DNA from: Amycolatopsis alba DSM 44262
GTDB taxonomy: Bacteria; Actinomycetota; Actinomycetes; Mycobacteriales; Pseudonocardiaceae
Length of the DNA: 64,000 bases
Reading direction: 5' to 3'
NCBI RefSeq assembly: GCF_000384215.1
Contig: NZ_KB913032.1
Location: forward strand, 3,179,665 to 3,243,664
Part shown: piece after piece, positions 8,256-18,731 of the stretch
Layout of the letters: every line of letters begins with the position of its first letter
Position numbering within the stretch: position 1 is the stretch's first letter
Notes under the pieces: model-generated
Seen by the model: only the letters and a program-made list of their open reading frames with translations
Database searches by the model: none
Told to the model about the DNA's origin: nothing
Position numbers and translations under genes: made by a program

Positions 8256-9527
8256 ATGCGGCTCATTCTGGTCCTCGCGATGATGCTGGCCCTGGCCACG
8301 CCCGCCCAGGCGGCGAGCGGTTGCGGGAACGTGCGCGTTCCCGGCGCCTCGAAACAAGAACTGTCCTGTTTGGACGATCTGACGACCACCGGCACGCTCG
8401 TCACCGGCCACACCGTCCAGGCCGACTGGGCCGGGCTGACCTCGGCAGGCCTCCCCGCCCCCAAGGGTGTCCCCGGTATCCAGATCGACGGCTACTTCCC
8501 GGACACCTCGACCGCCAACACCGCGCACGGCTGGAACCACGACGCGCAGTTCGTGCTGCGGCTGCCTGATCGCTGGAACGGCGGGCTCGTGGTCACGGGT
8601 TCCCCCGGCGTGCGGCGCCAGTACGCGAACGACCGCGCGATCGGCGACCAGGTCCTCGCCGCCGGTTACGCGTTCGCCGCCACCGACAAGGGCAACACCG
8701 GCGCGGACTTCCACACCGACGGACGACGGCCCGGCGACGCGCTCGCCGAGTGGAATTCGCGGGTCACGCAGCTGACCATCGCCGCGAAGGCCGCCGTGGC
8801 GCACCGCTACGGACGTCTGCCGAGCCGCACGCTCGCGGCCGGGATGTCGAACGGCGGCTACCTCGTCCGCTGGCAGCTGGAGAACCGGCCGTGGCTCTAC
8901 GACGGCGGCATCGACTGGGAGGGCACGCTTTGGCGTGCGGACGGCCCGAACCTGTTCACCTTCCTGCCGCCCGCGATCAAGGCCTACCCCGCGTACGTCG
9001 CCGGTTCACCGCAAGCGCACCAGCGGATTCTCGACGCCGGTTTCGCGCCGGGCTCGGAATTCCTCTGGCAGTACCACAACGACGTCTACTGGGGACTGAC
9101 CCAGCGCATCTACCAGGCCGAATTCGATCCAGCGTTCACCGGGACCGACTACGACTACGCCACTCGCCCGCCGTCGGCGCGCCGCGCGGTCGAACGGATC
9201 TCGCTGACCGGCCGGATCGGCAAACCGCTGATCACCCTGCACGGCACCCTCGACACCCTCCTGCCGATCACCCGCGATTCCGACGTCTACCAGCGGATGA
9301 TCGCCGAGCAGGGCCGCGCCGGGCTGCAGCGCTACTACCGGATCGTCGACGGCAACCACGTCGACGGCCTGTACGACGCTTTCCCGGACAAACTGCGGCC
9401 CATCGGCCCGTGTTTCCGGACGGCCTTCACCGCTCTCGAAGGCTGGATCGACGGCGTTCGCCCGCCGGTCTCCGCGACCATCCCCCGCGGAGACGGTGAT
9501 CTCGCGACCAGTTGCGCACTAAACTGA
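8256..9527 (+). CDS. Secreted alpha/beta hydrolase, tannase/feruloyl-esterase-like
   Basis: 423 residues; ATG 8256 opens a clear signal peptide (LVLAMMLALATPAQAA). The nucleophile elbow is GMSNGGY near residue 198; the acid is probably in LHGTLDTLLPI and the histidine in DGNHVDGLYDAF. The order and the long lid after the nucleophile resemble tannase/feruloyl esterases; the 3-hydroxybutyrate-oligomer hydrolase family is the other candidate. Divergent from the PHB-depolymerase-like gene. Confidence 0.65.
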   Translation: MRLILVLAMMLALATPAQAASGCGNVRVPGASKQELSCLDDLTTTGTLVTGHTVQADWAGLTSAGLPAPKGVPGIQIDGYFPDTSTANTAHGWNHDAQFVLRLPDRWNGGLVVTGSPGVRRQYANDRAIGDQVLAAGYAFAATDKGNTGADFHTDGRRPGDALAEWNSRVTQLTIAAKAAVAHRYGRLPSRTLAAGMSNGGYLVRWQLENRPWLYDGGIDWEGTLWRADGPNLFTFLPPAIKAYPAYVAGSPQAHQRILDAGFAPGSEFLWQYHNDVYWGLTQRIYQAEFDPAFTGTDYDYATRPPSARRAVERISLTGRIGKPLITLHGTLDTLLPITRDSDVYQRMIAEQGRAGLQRYYRIVDGNHVDGLYDAFPDKLRPIGPCFRTAFTALEGWIDGVRPPVSATIPRGDGDLATSCALN

Positions 9528-9531
9528 TCGT

Positions 9532-10116
9532 ATGGAATTCCAGGACGTCGTACGACGCCGTCGCATGGTCCGGAAGTTCACCGACGAGCCCGTCGACGAG
9601 GCGAGCCTTCAGCGCATCCTGCGCAACGCGCTGAAGGGTCCCTCGGCCGGTTTCTCACAAGGACAAGGATTTCTCGTCCTCACCGGCGAAGAACTCGCGA
9701 AGTTCTGGGAGTTCGGAGCGAGCTGGGCGCCGGAAACCGTGACCACCGCACCGGTCGCGATCGTGCCGCTCTCGGTCAAGAACGCCTATCTCGACCGCTA
9801 CGCCAAGCCGGACAAGGGTTTCGCCGAAGGTGACGACTCGTGGTGGCGCGTTCCGTACTGGGACGTCGACACCGGGATGGCGACGCTGCTGATCCTCCAG
9901 ACGGCCGTCGACGAGGATCTCGGCGCGGTGTTCTTCGGGCTCGCGCCGGAAAGCGTGGAGCGCCTCCACAGCGAGTTCGGCGTGCCGGAGGATCACGACC
10001 CGATCGGCGTCGTGGCGCTCGGGCACGGCGCCGAAACCGGCCCCTCCCCCGGATCTTCGGCGACGAAGATCGCTCGACGCGGCTTCGAGGACGTCATCCG
10101 TTTCGGTCGCTGGTGA
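9532..10116 (+). CDS. Nitroreductase-family FMN oxidoreductase
   Basis: 194 residues. The N-terminus VVRRRRMVRKFTDEPVD with RILRNALKGPSAG is the flavin-binding start of the nitroreductase fold; the C-terminus ends DVIRFGRW. NAD(P)H-dependent reduction of nitro, quinone or related substrates is the family activity. It starts 5 bases after the upstream hydrolase stop, so they may be co-transcribed. The 3' end overlaps the convergent PucR gene by 23 bases. Confidence 0.8.
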   Translation: MEFQDVVRRRRMVRKFTDEPVDEASLQRILRNALKGPSAGFSQGQGFLVLTGEELAKFWEFGASWAPETVTTAPVAIVPLSVKNAYLDRYAKPDKGFAEGDDSWWRVPYWDVDTGMATLLILQTAVDEDLGAVFFGLAPESVERLHSEFGVPEDHDPIGVVALGHGAETGPSPGSSATKIARRGFEDVIRFGRW

Positions 10117-11929
10117 GGCGGTGCAGCCTGAGCGCGAGCTGAAGTTCCAGCGCGCGCTCGGGCGACTGCCACTCGTCGCCCAGCAGTGACGCGATGCGGT
10201 CCAGCCGCTGCACGACGGTGTTGACGTGCACGTGAAGCCGTTCCTTCGCTCGCGTCAGGTTGCCGCCACAGGCGAAATACGCGCGGAGGGTGCCGATCAG
10301 ATCCGTGCCGCGGCGTTCGTCGTAGTCGAGCACCGGGCCGATCGTCGCCGTCACGTACGCGTCGAGATCGGCGTGCTCGCCCAGGAGCAGCCCGACGAAA
10401 CCGAGGTCGGCCATGCTCGCGCCTTCGCCCGCCCGGCCCAGCGCCAGCAGCGACGCGACGCACCGCGCGGCTTCGGCGTGTGCCACGGCCAGCTCCTGCG
10501 GGGAGGTGGCCGGGCCTGCCGCGCCCACCGTCACCGGACAGTCCATTGTGGACGCAAGCTCGGCCGCGACGGATCGGGCCAGCACGCCGGCGTCCGCGCC
10601 GTGGACCAGCAGGACGACCTCGTCCGCGTGCACACCGACCAGCGCCGCGTGCCGGGCCGCCGCCGCGGCCAGCCGCCGCCGGGAGACGTCGTCGGAGTGC
10701 GCGATCAGCACGGCATGCGATGTCGACAAATCGACCCCGAGTCGACGTCCTCGTGCCATCAAGGCCGCGGGATTGCGGCCCGGCGCGGTGAGCAGGTCCG
10801 ACAGCAGCTCCCCGCGCACCTCGTCCTCGGCCCGCGCGACGGAACGCCGTTGCATCAGCAGGACCGCGGTGACCACGCCCGCCCGCTCGAACAGCCGCCG
10901 GTCCGCTTCGCCGAGCGACCGGCCGCCGCCCAGCACCAGGCTGCCGAGGAACTCCTGCCCCGCCTGGACGGCGCACAACCAACCGTCCTCAGTGGACACC
11001 GCCCGCCCGCTCGCCCGTGACGCCGACACCGCGGCGCGCGAGAGGCGCAGCTCCCCGCCGGTCTGGGCCAGCACCACACCGTCGGTGTCGTAGACGGCGA
11101 TGGCGCCACCGAGCACGTCCGCGACCGCGGCGGCGACCTCGGCCAGGTCACCGCCGCGCAGCACGAGATCCATCAGCCGGTCGTGCGCGTCCTCGGCGCG
11201 GCGCATCGCGTCGTTGTGCGCGCTGATCGTCGCGTTGGCGTCGTTCAGCTCGGCGACCGCGCGGCGCGTCTCGTCGAGCAGATGCGCGTTGTCCAGCGCG
11301 ATCGCCGCGTGGTCGGCCAGCGACGACAGCAGCGCGACCTCCTCCGCGCTGAACTCCCGCGCGGTCCGGTCCGAGGCGAACAGCACTCCGATGACCTTGC
11401 TGCCGATCGCCAGCGGCACCCCGAGGATCGCGGTCAGCCCCTCGTCGAGCACGCCGGTGTCGATCGACGAGGTGTGATGGAACCGCTCGTCGTGGAAGTA
11501 GTCCGCCGTCGCGTACGGGCGCGCGGTCTGCGCGACCAGCCCGCCGAGCCCCTCACCCATCCCCAGCACGATGTCCTGGAACAGCGCGGAAACCGAACCG
11601 TCGGTGACCCGGACATAGGTGTTGCCCTCGGCCTCGTTCTTCAGGCTGAGGTACGAGACGTCCACGCCGAGCAGCGCCCGCGCCCGGCGCACGATCGACC
11701 GCAGGACGGCGTCCGGATCGTCGAGCCGGGCGAGGTCGCTGGCGGTGTCGAACAACGCGGCCAGCTCCGCCTCCCGCCGCCGGTGCTCGGCGACGGTGTC
11801 CCGGATCCGCAGCGCCAGCTCGGTGGCCTTCGGATCGACGGGGACGTGCGCCAGCTGCTCGCTGCCCGCCCCGGAGGCGAGCAGTTCGAGCAGCCGGCGT
11901 AGCTGTTCCGCACTGTCCACAACGGTCAT
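10094..11929 (-). CDS. GAF domain plus PucR-type helix-turn-helix regulator
   Basis: 611 residues. A GAF sensor domain lies at about residues 60-205 (LARLDDPDAVLRSIVRRARA through ALLSSLADHAAIALDNA). A C-terminal PucR/CdaR helix-turn-helix is at about 545-600 (RLHVHVNTVVQRLDRIASLL). It is the last gene of an overlapping operon (ATGA) behind an MHS transporter and a 3-hydroxybutyrate dehydrogenase, so it probably senses a metabolite of that pathway and controls the operon. Confidence 0.85.
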   Translation of the reverse strand: MTVVDSAEQLRRLLELLASGAGSEQLAHVPVDPKATELALRIRDTVAEHRRREAELAALFDTASDLARLDDPDAVLRSIVRRARALLGVDVSYLSLKNEAEGNTYVRVTDGSVSALFQDIVLGMGEGLGGLVAQTARPYATADYFHDERFHHTSSIDTGVLDEGLTAILGVPLAIGSKVIGVLFASDRTAREFSAEEVALLSSLADHAAIALDNAHLLDETRRAVAELNDANATISAHNDAMRRAEDAHDRLMDLVLRGGDLAEVAAAVADVLGGAIAVYDTDGVVLAQTGGELRLSRAAVSASRASGRAVSTEDGWLCAVQAGQEFLGSLVLGGGRSLGEADRRLFERAGVVTAVLLMQRRSVARAEDEVRGELLSDLLTAPGRNPAALMARGRRLGVDLSTSHAVLIAHSDDVSRRRLAAAAARHAALVGVHADEVVLLVHGADAGVLARSVAAELASTMDCPVTVGAAGPATSPQELAVAHAEAARCVASLLALGRAGEGASMADLGFVGLLLGEHADLDAYVTATIGPVLDYDERRGTDLIGTLRAYFACGGNLTRAKERLHVHVNTVVQRLDRIASLLGDEWQSPERALELQLALRLHRLTSDRNG

Positions 11930-13242
11930 GCTGACACGTGACCGCGCTCCGCGAGAACTTCGGAGTGCAGGGACCGCCCCTTGGTCTCACGCGCGGCGAG
12001 CAGCGCGATCACGGTCAGCGCGCACATCGCGACGACGTAGAGCGAGACCGGGACCGTGCTGCCGAACTCCTTGAACAGCGCGACGGCGATGAGCGGCGCC
12101 ACCGCGCCCGCCGCGATCGACGACAGCTGCCCGCCGACCGAAAGGCCCGTGTAGCGCACCCGCGTCGGGAACTGTTCGGAGAAGAACGCGGCCTGCGGCC
12201 CGTACATCGCGCCGTGCAGCACCAGCCCGACGGTCGCCGCGAGAATGATGACGCCGGAATTCTTCGTGTCGAGCATCGCGAAGAACACGAAACTCCACAC
12301 CGCCATGCCGATCGCGCCGAACAGATAGACCGGGCGACGGCCGATCCGGTCGGAAAGAATGCCCCACAAGGGAATGGTCACGAAATGCACGGCCGAACCG
12401 ATCAGCACCGCGTTGAGTCCCATCGATTTCGGCAGGCTCAATCCGGTGGTGACGTAAACGAGAATGAACGCGGTGATCACGTAGTACGAAACGTTCTCCG
12501 CCATCCGCGAGCCGATCGTGATCAGCACCGCGCGCCAATTGCTCCGGAACACCTCGACGACCGGGGCGTGCTCGGGCTTGCTCTTTTCCTGTGCCGCCAG
12601 GAAGACCGGCGATTCGCTGACCGCGAGCCGGATCCACAGCCCGATCACCACGAGCACACCGGAAAGCAGGAACGGGATCCGCCAGCCCCAGCTGAGGAAG
12701 GCTTCGTCCGACTGCGTCGCGGCGAGGATCGCCAGCACCGCCGTCGCGAGCAGGTTCCCGCCCGGAGCACCGCATTGCGGCCACGACGCCCAGAAACCGC
12801 GTCGTTCGTCGTCGCCGTGTTCGGAGACGATCAGCACCGCGCCGCCCCATTCGCCGCCGAGCGCGAAACCCTGCACCAGCCGCAGCAGCGTGAGCAGGAT
12901 CGGCGCCAGGACACCGACGGTCGCGTAGGTCGGGAGGACACCCATCAAGCAGGTCGAGCCGCCCATCAGCAGCAGGCTCAGCACCAGCAGTTTCTTGCGG
13001 CCGACCCGGTCGCCGAAGTGCCCGAACACCAGCCCGCCGATCGGCCGCGCGAGGAAACCGACGGCGTAGGTCAGGAACGCGAGCAGCGTGCCGGTCAGCG
13101 GATCGTTGGTGGGGAAGAACAATTTGCCGAACACCAGCGCCGCGGCGGAGGTGTAGAGGAAGAAGTCGTACCACTCGATCGTCGTTCCGATCAGGCTGGC
13201 GCTGACGACTTTCGCGATCGAGCCGCGGTTCTGGGTGGTCAC
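11926..13242 (-). CDS. MHS-family (metabolite:H+ symporter) MFS transporter
   Basis: 438 residues, 12 helices. SLIGTTIEWYDFFLY at the first helix and GHFGDRVGRKKLL in loop 2-3 are typical of the MHS branch (shikimate, alpha-ketoglutarate, proline/betaine uptake). GTG 13242 is preferred because AGGAAAGGA lies before it; ATG 13269, which overlaps the upstream stop, is the alternative. Between a 3-hydroxybutyrate dehydrogenase and a regulator, it most likely imports 3-hydroxybutyrate or a similar short acid. It is related to the MHS gene at 20337-21641. Confidence 0.85.
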   Translation of the reverse strand: MTTQNRGSIAKVVSASLIGTTIEWYDFFLYTSAAALVFGKLFFPTNDPLTGTLLAFLTYAVGFLARPIGGLVFGHFGDRVGRKKLLVLSLLLMGGSTCLMGVLPTYATVGVLAPILLTLLRLVQGFALGGEWGGAVLIVSEHGDDERRGFWASWPQCGAPGGNLLATAVLAILAATQSDEAFLSWGWRIPFLLSGVLVVIGLWIRLAVSESPVFLAAQEKSKPEHAPVVEVFRSNWRAVLITIGSRMAENVSYYVITAFILVYVTTGLSLPKSMGLNAVLIGSAVHFVTIPLWGILSDRIGRRPVYLFGAIGMAVWSFVFFAMLDTKNSGVIILAATVGLVLHGAMYGPQAAFFSEQFPTRVRYTGLSVGGQLSSIAAGAVAPLIAVALFKEFGSTVPVSLYVVAMCALTVIALLAARETKGRSLHSEVLAERGHVSA

Positions 13243-13265
13243 CGGGGAGGTCCTTTCCTGGGGGT

Positions 13266-14024
13266 TCATGCGGCGGTCCAGCCGCCGTCGAGGGGGATCG
13301 AGGTACCGGTGACATGGGCGGCGTGATCGCCGGACAGCCAGAGCACGCACGCGGCGACGTCTTCGGGTTCGATGAGCCGCTTGATCGCCGAACGCCGCAG
13401 CAGGACCTGTTCGATGACGGCGTCACGTTCGAGTCCGTGTTCTTCGGCCTGCGCCTCGAGCTGCCCGGTGACGAGCGGGGTCCGGACGTAGCCGGGATTG
13501 ACGCAGTTGCTGGTCACGCCGTGTTCCGCGCCTTCGAGCGCGGTGACCTTGGAGAGCCCTTCGAGCGCGTGCTTCGCGGTGACGTACGCGGATTTGAACG
13601 GGCTCGCGCGGAGGCCGTGGACACTGGACATGTTGACCACGCGGCCCCGGCCGTGGTCGTACATCCACGGCAGCACACGGCGGATGAGCAGGAACGGGGC
13701 GGTGACCATGAGCGCCTGGATCCGCGCGAAGGTCTCCGGCGGGAACTCGTGGATCGGCGCGATGTGCTGGAAGCCCGCGTTGTTGACGAGGATGTCGATC
13801 TCGGCCGGGAGGGTTTCGATGGCCTGGGCGTCGGTGAGGTCGGCGACGTGCGCGATGCCGTTGACGTCGGCCGCCGCCCGCTCGACGGCGTCGTCGATGT
13901 CGACGAGGTGGACCGTGGCCCCGGCCCCGGCCAGGGCCTCGGCGCAGGCCAGGCCGATCCCGCTCGCCGCACCCGTGACCAGCGCGGACTTACCGGCCAG
14001 ATCGCTGTGATACGCACCACTCAT
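13266..14024 (-). CDS. bdhA: 3-Hydroxybutyrate dehydrogenase (SDR family)
   Basis: 252 residues. The Rossmann glycine motif TGAASGIG is near residue 17, NNAG at about 85, and the catalytic Ser-Tyr-Lys is in SSVHGLRASPFKSAYVTAKH. VNNAGFQHIAPI and HGLRASPFKSAY are characteristic of D-3-hydroxybutyrate dehydrogenase (3-hydroxybutyrate + NAD+ to acetoacetate). First gene of a three-gene operon with transporter and regulator. No acetoacetyl-CoA synthetase or transferase follows directly; acs is 2 kb away. Confidence 0.88.
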   Translation of the reverse strand: MSGAYHSDLAGKSALVTGAASGIGLACAEALAGAGATVHLVDIDDAVERAAADVNGIAHVADLTDAQAIETLPAEIDILVNNAGFQHIAPIHEFPPETFARIQALMVTAPFLLIRRVLPWMYDHGRGRVVNMSSVHGLRASPFKSAYVTAKHALEGLSKVTALEGAEHGVTSNCVNPGYVRTPLVTGQLEAQAEEHGLERDAVIEQVLLRRSAIKRLIEPEDVAACVLWLSGDHAAHVTGTSIPLDGGWTAA

Positions 14025-14061
14025 GCCGGACGACGTTAGGTCGCCCGGCCCGCTTAAGCCA

Positions 14062-14078
14062 TGTGGTCAATCACCACA
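14062..14078. promoter_or_regulatory. Operator-like inverted repeat TGTGGT-N5-ACCACA
   Basis: Perfect 6-bp arms lie 38 bases upstream of the 3-hydroxybutyrate dehydrogenase start, where a repressor or activator of that operon would bind. Confidence 0.45.
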
Positions 14079-14112
14079 CCTGAGCAAGATCCCATGTGTG
14101 ATCTCGCCAGGT

Positions 14113-14844
14113 TCAGCCGGCCGCGTCCGAGATGGACTTCGCCTCGCGGGCGCCCGCCTCGAAGGCTTCACACGAGAAGAGCAGCCAGGCCCGGACGCCC
14201 TCGGCAGTCCCGCCAGAGAAGCTTTCGGACGCTTCGAGGTACTTCGGCACCCGCCGGAAGTACGCGACCTCCGGCACCGTCAGCGCCTTCGGGTCGAGCC
14301 CGGTCGCCACCGCCGAAAGCCGTGCCGCGGCCCGCGCGACGACACCGTCCGCGGAGCCGAAAGGCTTCAGCGCCAACAGCTCCCCGTGCACGACGGCGGT
14401 CAGCACCGGCCCCGGCACCGACGTCGCGCCGGTGACCAGTTGCGCCAGCATCTCCAACCGCGGCCCGACGTCACCGGCAGCCCTCGGCCGTCCGAGCGCG
14501 TCGAGATCCTTCACCAGGTCCGACGCGGCGAGAACGTGCAACCGCGCCAACGCCTGCAACGGCGCGCGCCGCCAAGTCGGGAGCAGCCCTTCGAGCGCTT
14601 CCGCGACGCGCAGCGCACCCGCCAGCACCGGATCGGTCACCTCACCGGATTCGGGCAGTTCGGGCGCGGCGCCTTCGATCCCGGCCGACGCCCGCGCCGA
14701 CCGCACGGACGCTTCGGCGGCCGTCGCCGCGCCTCCGCGCAGGTTGGCGGGCAGCCGGTGGACGGCGAACACCGCGTCCTGCGCCGATTTCGCGGCCGCC
14801 GCGACCCCTTCGAGGTCCAGCAGCGGCTTCAGCGGATCCGTCAC
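14113..14844 (-). CDS. Fic-like helical protein with degenerate Fic motif
   Basis: 243 residues, nearly all helical. GTG 14844 overlaps the phosphoribosyltransferase stop (GTGA). VRSARASAGIEGA at the front and KPFGSADGVVARAAARL near residue 180 occupy the places of the Fic inhibitory/helical region and the HPFxxGNGR active-site loop. The histidine is a lysine and the GNGR core is not kept, so AMP transfer is unlikely. Streptomyces relatives are often called oxidoreductases without support. Function unknown; tight coupling to the transferase suggests a joint role. Confidence 0.55.
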   Translation of the reverse strand: MTDPLKPLLDLEGVAAAAKSAQDAVFAVHRLPANLRGGAATAAEASVRSARASAGIEGAAPELPESGEVTDPVLAGALRVAEALEGLLPTWRRAPLQALARLHVLAASDLVKDLDALGRPRAAGDVGPRLEMLAQLVTGATSVPGPVLTAVVHGELLALKPFGSADGVVARAAARLSAVATGLDPKALTVPEVAYFRRVPKYLEASESFSGGTAEGVRAWLLFSCEAFEAGAREAKSISDAAG

Positions 14845-15338
14845 GCGTCCAGCACCTGCCCCGCGCGCCGCACCACCGGCGCCTGCACCGACCACGGGAA
14901 GTTGATCCACCGGTCCGTGTGCTTCCAGACGTACTCGCATTTGACCTCGGAGCGCGGCTTCTCGTAGACGACCGCGCAGCGCACCTCGGCGACGTGGTCG
15001 GCGCAGAAGTCGCGGACCAGCTTCAAGGTCGCGCCGGTGTCCGCGACGTCGTCGGCGACGAGCACCTTCTTCTTCGTCAGGTCGACGACGTTCGGCACCG
15101 GCGGCAACATCACGGGCAGGTCGAGGCGCTGGTCCACCCCGGTATAGAACTCGACGTTCATCACGTGCAGGTTCTTGACGTCCAGCGCGTAGCCGAGGGC
15201 GCCGGCGACGAACAGCCCGCCGCGCGCGATCGACAGGATCAGATCCGGCTCGAAGCCGTCGTCGGCGACGGCCTGCGCCAGATCCCTGCTGGCCGTCCCG
15301 AACAACTCCCAGGTGAGCTCTTCCCGCTCCTCGGCCAT
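14841..15338 (-). CDS. Phosphoribosyltransferase, xanthine/guanine type
   Basis: 165 residues. The PRPP-binding loop VLVADDVADTGATLK around residues 90-104 marks a type I phosphoribosyltransferase. SIARGGLFVAG near residue 36 and the length resemble Gpt-like purine salvage enzymes. It would attach ribose-5-phosphate to a 6-oxopurine, but the base specificity cannot be read. First gene of a two-gene overlapping unit. Confidence 0.85.
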   Translation of the reverse strand: MAEEREELTWELFGTASRDLAQAVADDGFEPDLILSIARGGLFVAGALGYALDVKNLHVMNVEFYTGVDQRLDLPVMLPPVPNVVDLTKKKVLVADDVADTGATLKLVRDFCADHVAEVRCAVVYEKPRSEVKCEYVWKHTDRWINFPWSVQAPVVRRAGQVLDA

Positions 15339-15440
15339 GCTGCCTCGCCTCCGTCGATCGTTCCCGCGAGCATAGGCAACGCCCTAGTGGCCTTCTCGAA
15401 TGCTTCGAAACTGGCTATCCAGCAAGGCCATTGCCGTCCG

Positions 15441-15446
15441 TAGCGT
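15441..15446 (+). promoter_or_regulatory. -10 element TAGCGT for leaderless acetyltransferase gene
   Basis: TAGCGT lies 7 bases before GTG 15454, with no ribosome site between. Confidence 0.45.
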
Positions 15447-15453
15447 CAAGATC

Positions 15454-16032
15454 GTGACCGACTGGAACATCCATGCGACCTTGACCGGCGAACGCGTCCG
15501 CCTCGAACCCCTCACCCGTGACCACGCCAAAGGCCTGTTCGAAGCCGGATCCGACCCCGCGATCTGGACCTGGCTCAGCCTCCGGCAGCCGGAAGACCTC
15601 GCCGCCGCCGAAGCCATGGTCGACGCCATCCTCGCCGACCCGGACCGCCGCGCCTGGGCGCAGATCGACGCGCGCACCGGCGAGGTCGCGGGCACGACGT
15701 CGTTCTACGCGATGAACGCGCGCCACAAGATCCTTTCCGTTGGCTACACCTGGATCGGTTCCGAATGGCAGCGGACCGGCCTCAACCGCGAGTCGAAACT
15801 CCTGTTGCTGCGACACGCTTTCGACGACCTCGGCGCGAACCGCGTCTCATGGGAGACCGACATCCGCAACCAGAAGTCGCAGAAGGCGATCGAACGCCTC
15901 GGCGCGCGACGGGAAGGGGTGCTGCGCGCGCATCGCGTCCGGCCCGACGGAAGCATCCGTGACACCGTTGTCTACTCCCTCACCGGACCAGAATGGCCGG
16001 CGGTCCGTACCGCCTTGTCCTCAAGCGTGTGA
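15454..16032 (+). CDS. GNAT acetyltransferase, RimJ/RimL type
   Basis: 192 residues. LTGERVRLEPLTRDHAKGL at the start and a SVGYTWIGSEWQRTGLN segment match the RimJ/RimL acyl-CoA acetyltransferases that act on protein N-termini or small molecules. IRNQKSQKAIERLGARREG is the conserved late helix. GTG 15454 fits a leaderless start; the frame is open back to TTG 15400. No partner gene indicates a substrate. Confidence 0.8.
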   Translation: MTDWNIHATLTGERVRLEPLTRDHAKGLFEAGSDPAIWTWLSLRQPEDLAAAEAMVDAILADPDRRAWAQIDARTGEVAGTTSFYAMNARHKILSVGYTWIGSEWQRTGLNRESKLLLLRHAFDDLGANRVSWETDIRNQKSQKAIERLGARREGVLRAHRVRPDGSIRDTVVYSLTGPEWPAVRTALSSSV

Positions 16033-16132
16033 ATGCGGACCGCAACCACGATGCAACCTTTTACTTCGCGTCGTAACGTCGATAGCGTGCCAACGGGCGT
16101 GAAGACACGCGAAACACAGGAGGCATCGCACC

Positions 16133-18127
<1,995 letters not shown>

Positions 18128-18171
18128 CCGCTCCACGTTCCGTGAAGGCCGCCTGACTGCCTGGTAGCCGT

Positions 18172-18224
18172 GTCGCGAAAGCCACTTTCGAGACGTCTGA
18201 TGTCTCGAAAGTGGCTTTCGCGAC
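18172..18224. repeat. Dispersed 53-bp hairpin element, copy 1
   Basis: 23-bp arms (18172-18194, 18202-18224) are perfectly complementary around a 7-base loop. The core GCGAAAGCCACTTTCG recurs at 36143, 53904 and 54178. It sits between converging acs and an F420-type oxidoreductase gene and may also stop transcription. Confidence 0.85.
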
Positions 18225-18290
18225 GTCCTGACTGGCGGGGCTACGCGACGGCGGACGGTCCGCGCGGCTGCGCGCCTTCACGAACCTCGC

Positions 18291-18731
18291 TTACGCGGCT
18301 TCGATCCTGAAAGCGGTCAGCCGGTCCGCCGCCGCCTCGAACTCCTCCGGTGTCCCGTCGCGCACGACACCGGCTTTGACCACCATCTCGACCCCTTTGG
18401 GCCGCTGGACCGCGAACTCCCGCAGGATCGGCCCGCGCTCGTCCTCGGGCACCTCGATCAGCCGCACCCGCCGGACTCGCTTGCCCTGCCTCAGCGTTCC
18501 CTCACCCGCGGCACGGGCATTACGCACCCAGTCCGCGCCCGGAATCCCGCCGAGCACGTACTGCCTTCCCGCCACCTCGTACGGCGCGACCGGAGTGTTC
18601 CTGGGTTGCCCGCTCTTCCGGCCCCGCACGGTCAGCACGGACACTGGCCCCAAGTCCAGTCCCAGCCGCTGCAATAGCCGCACCATGCGGTTCATGGTCT
18701 TCAGCCCTGGCGGCAACGACACTTCGCTCAT
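18291..18731 (-). CDS. Deazaflavin (F420)-dependent nitroreductase-family protein
   Basis: 146 residues. VLTVRGRKSGQPRNTPVAPY is the phosphate-contact region of the split-barrel F420H2-dependent reductases of actinobacteria, followed by GGIPGADWVRNARAAGEG. Substrate unknown. ATG 18731 overlaps the stop of the PadR gene (ATGA), so the two form an operon and the regulator probably controls it. Confidence 0.82.
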   Translation of the reverse strand: MSEVSLPPGLKTMNRMVRLLQRLGLDLGPVSVLTVRGRKSGQPRNTPVAPYEVAGRQYVLGGIPGADWVRNARAAGEGTLRQGKRVRRVRLIEVPEDERGPILREFAVQRPKGVEMVVKAGVVRDGTPEEFEAAADRLTAFRIEAA

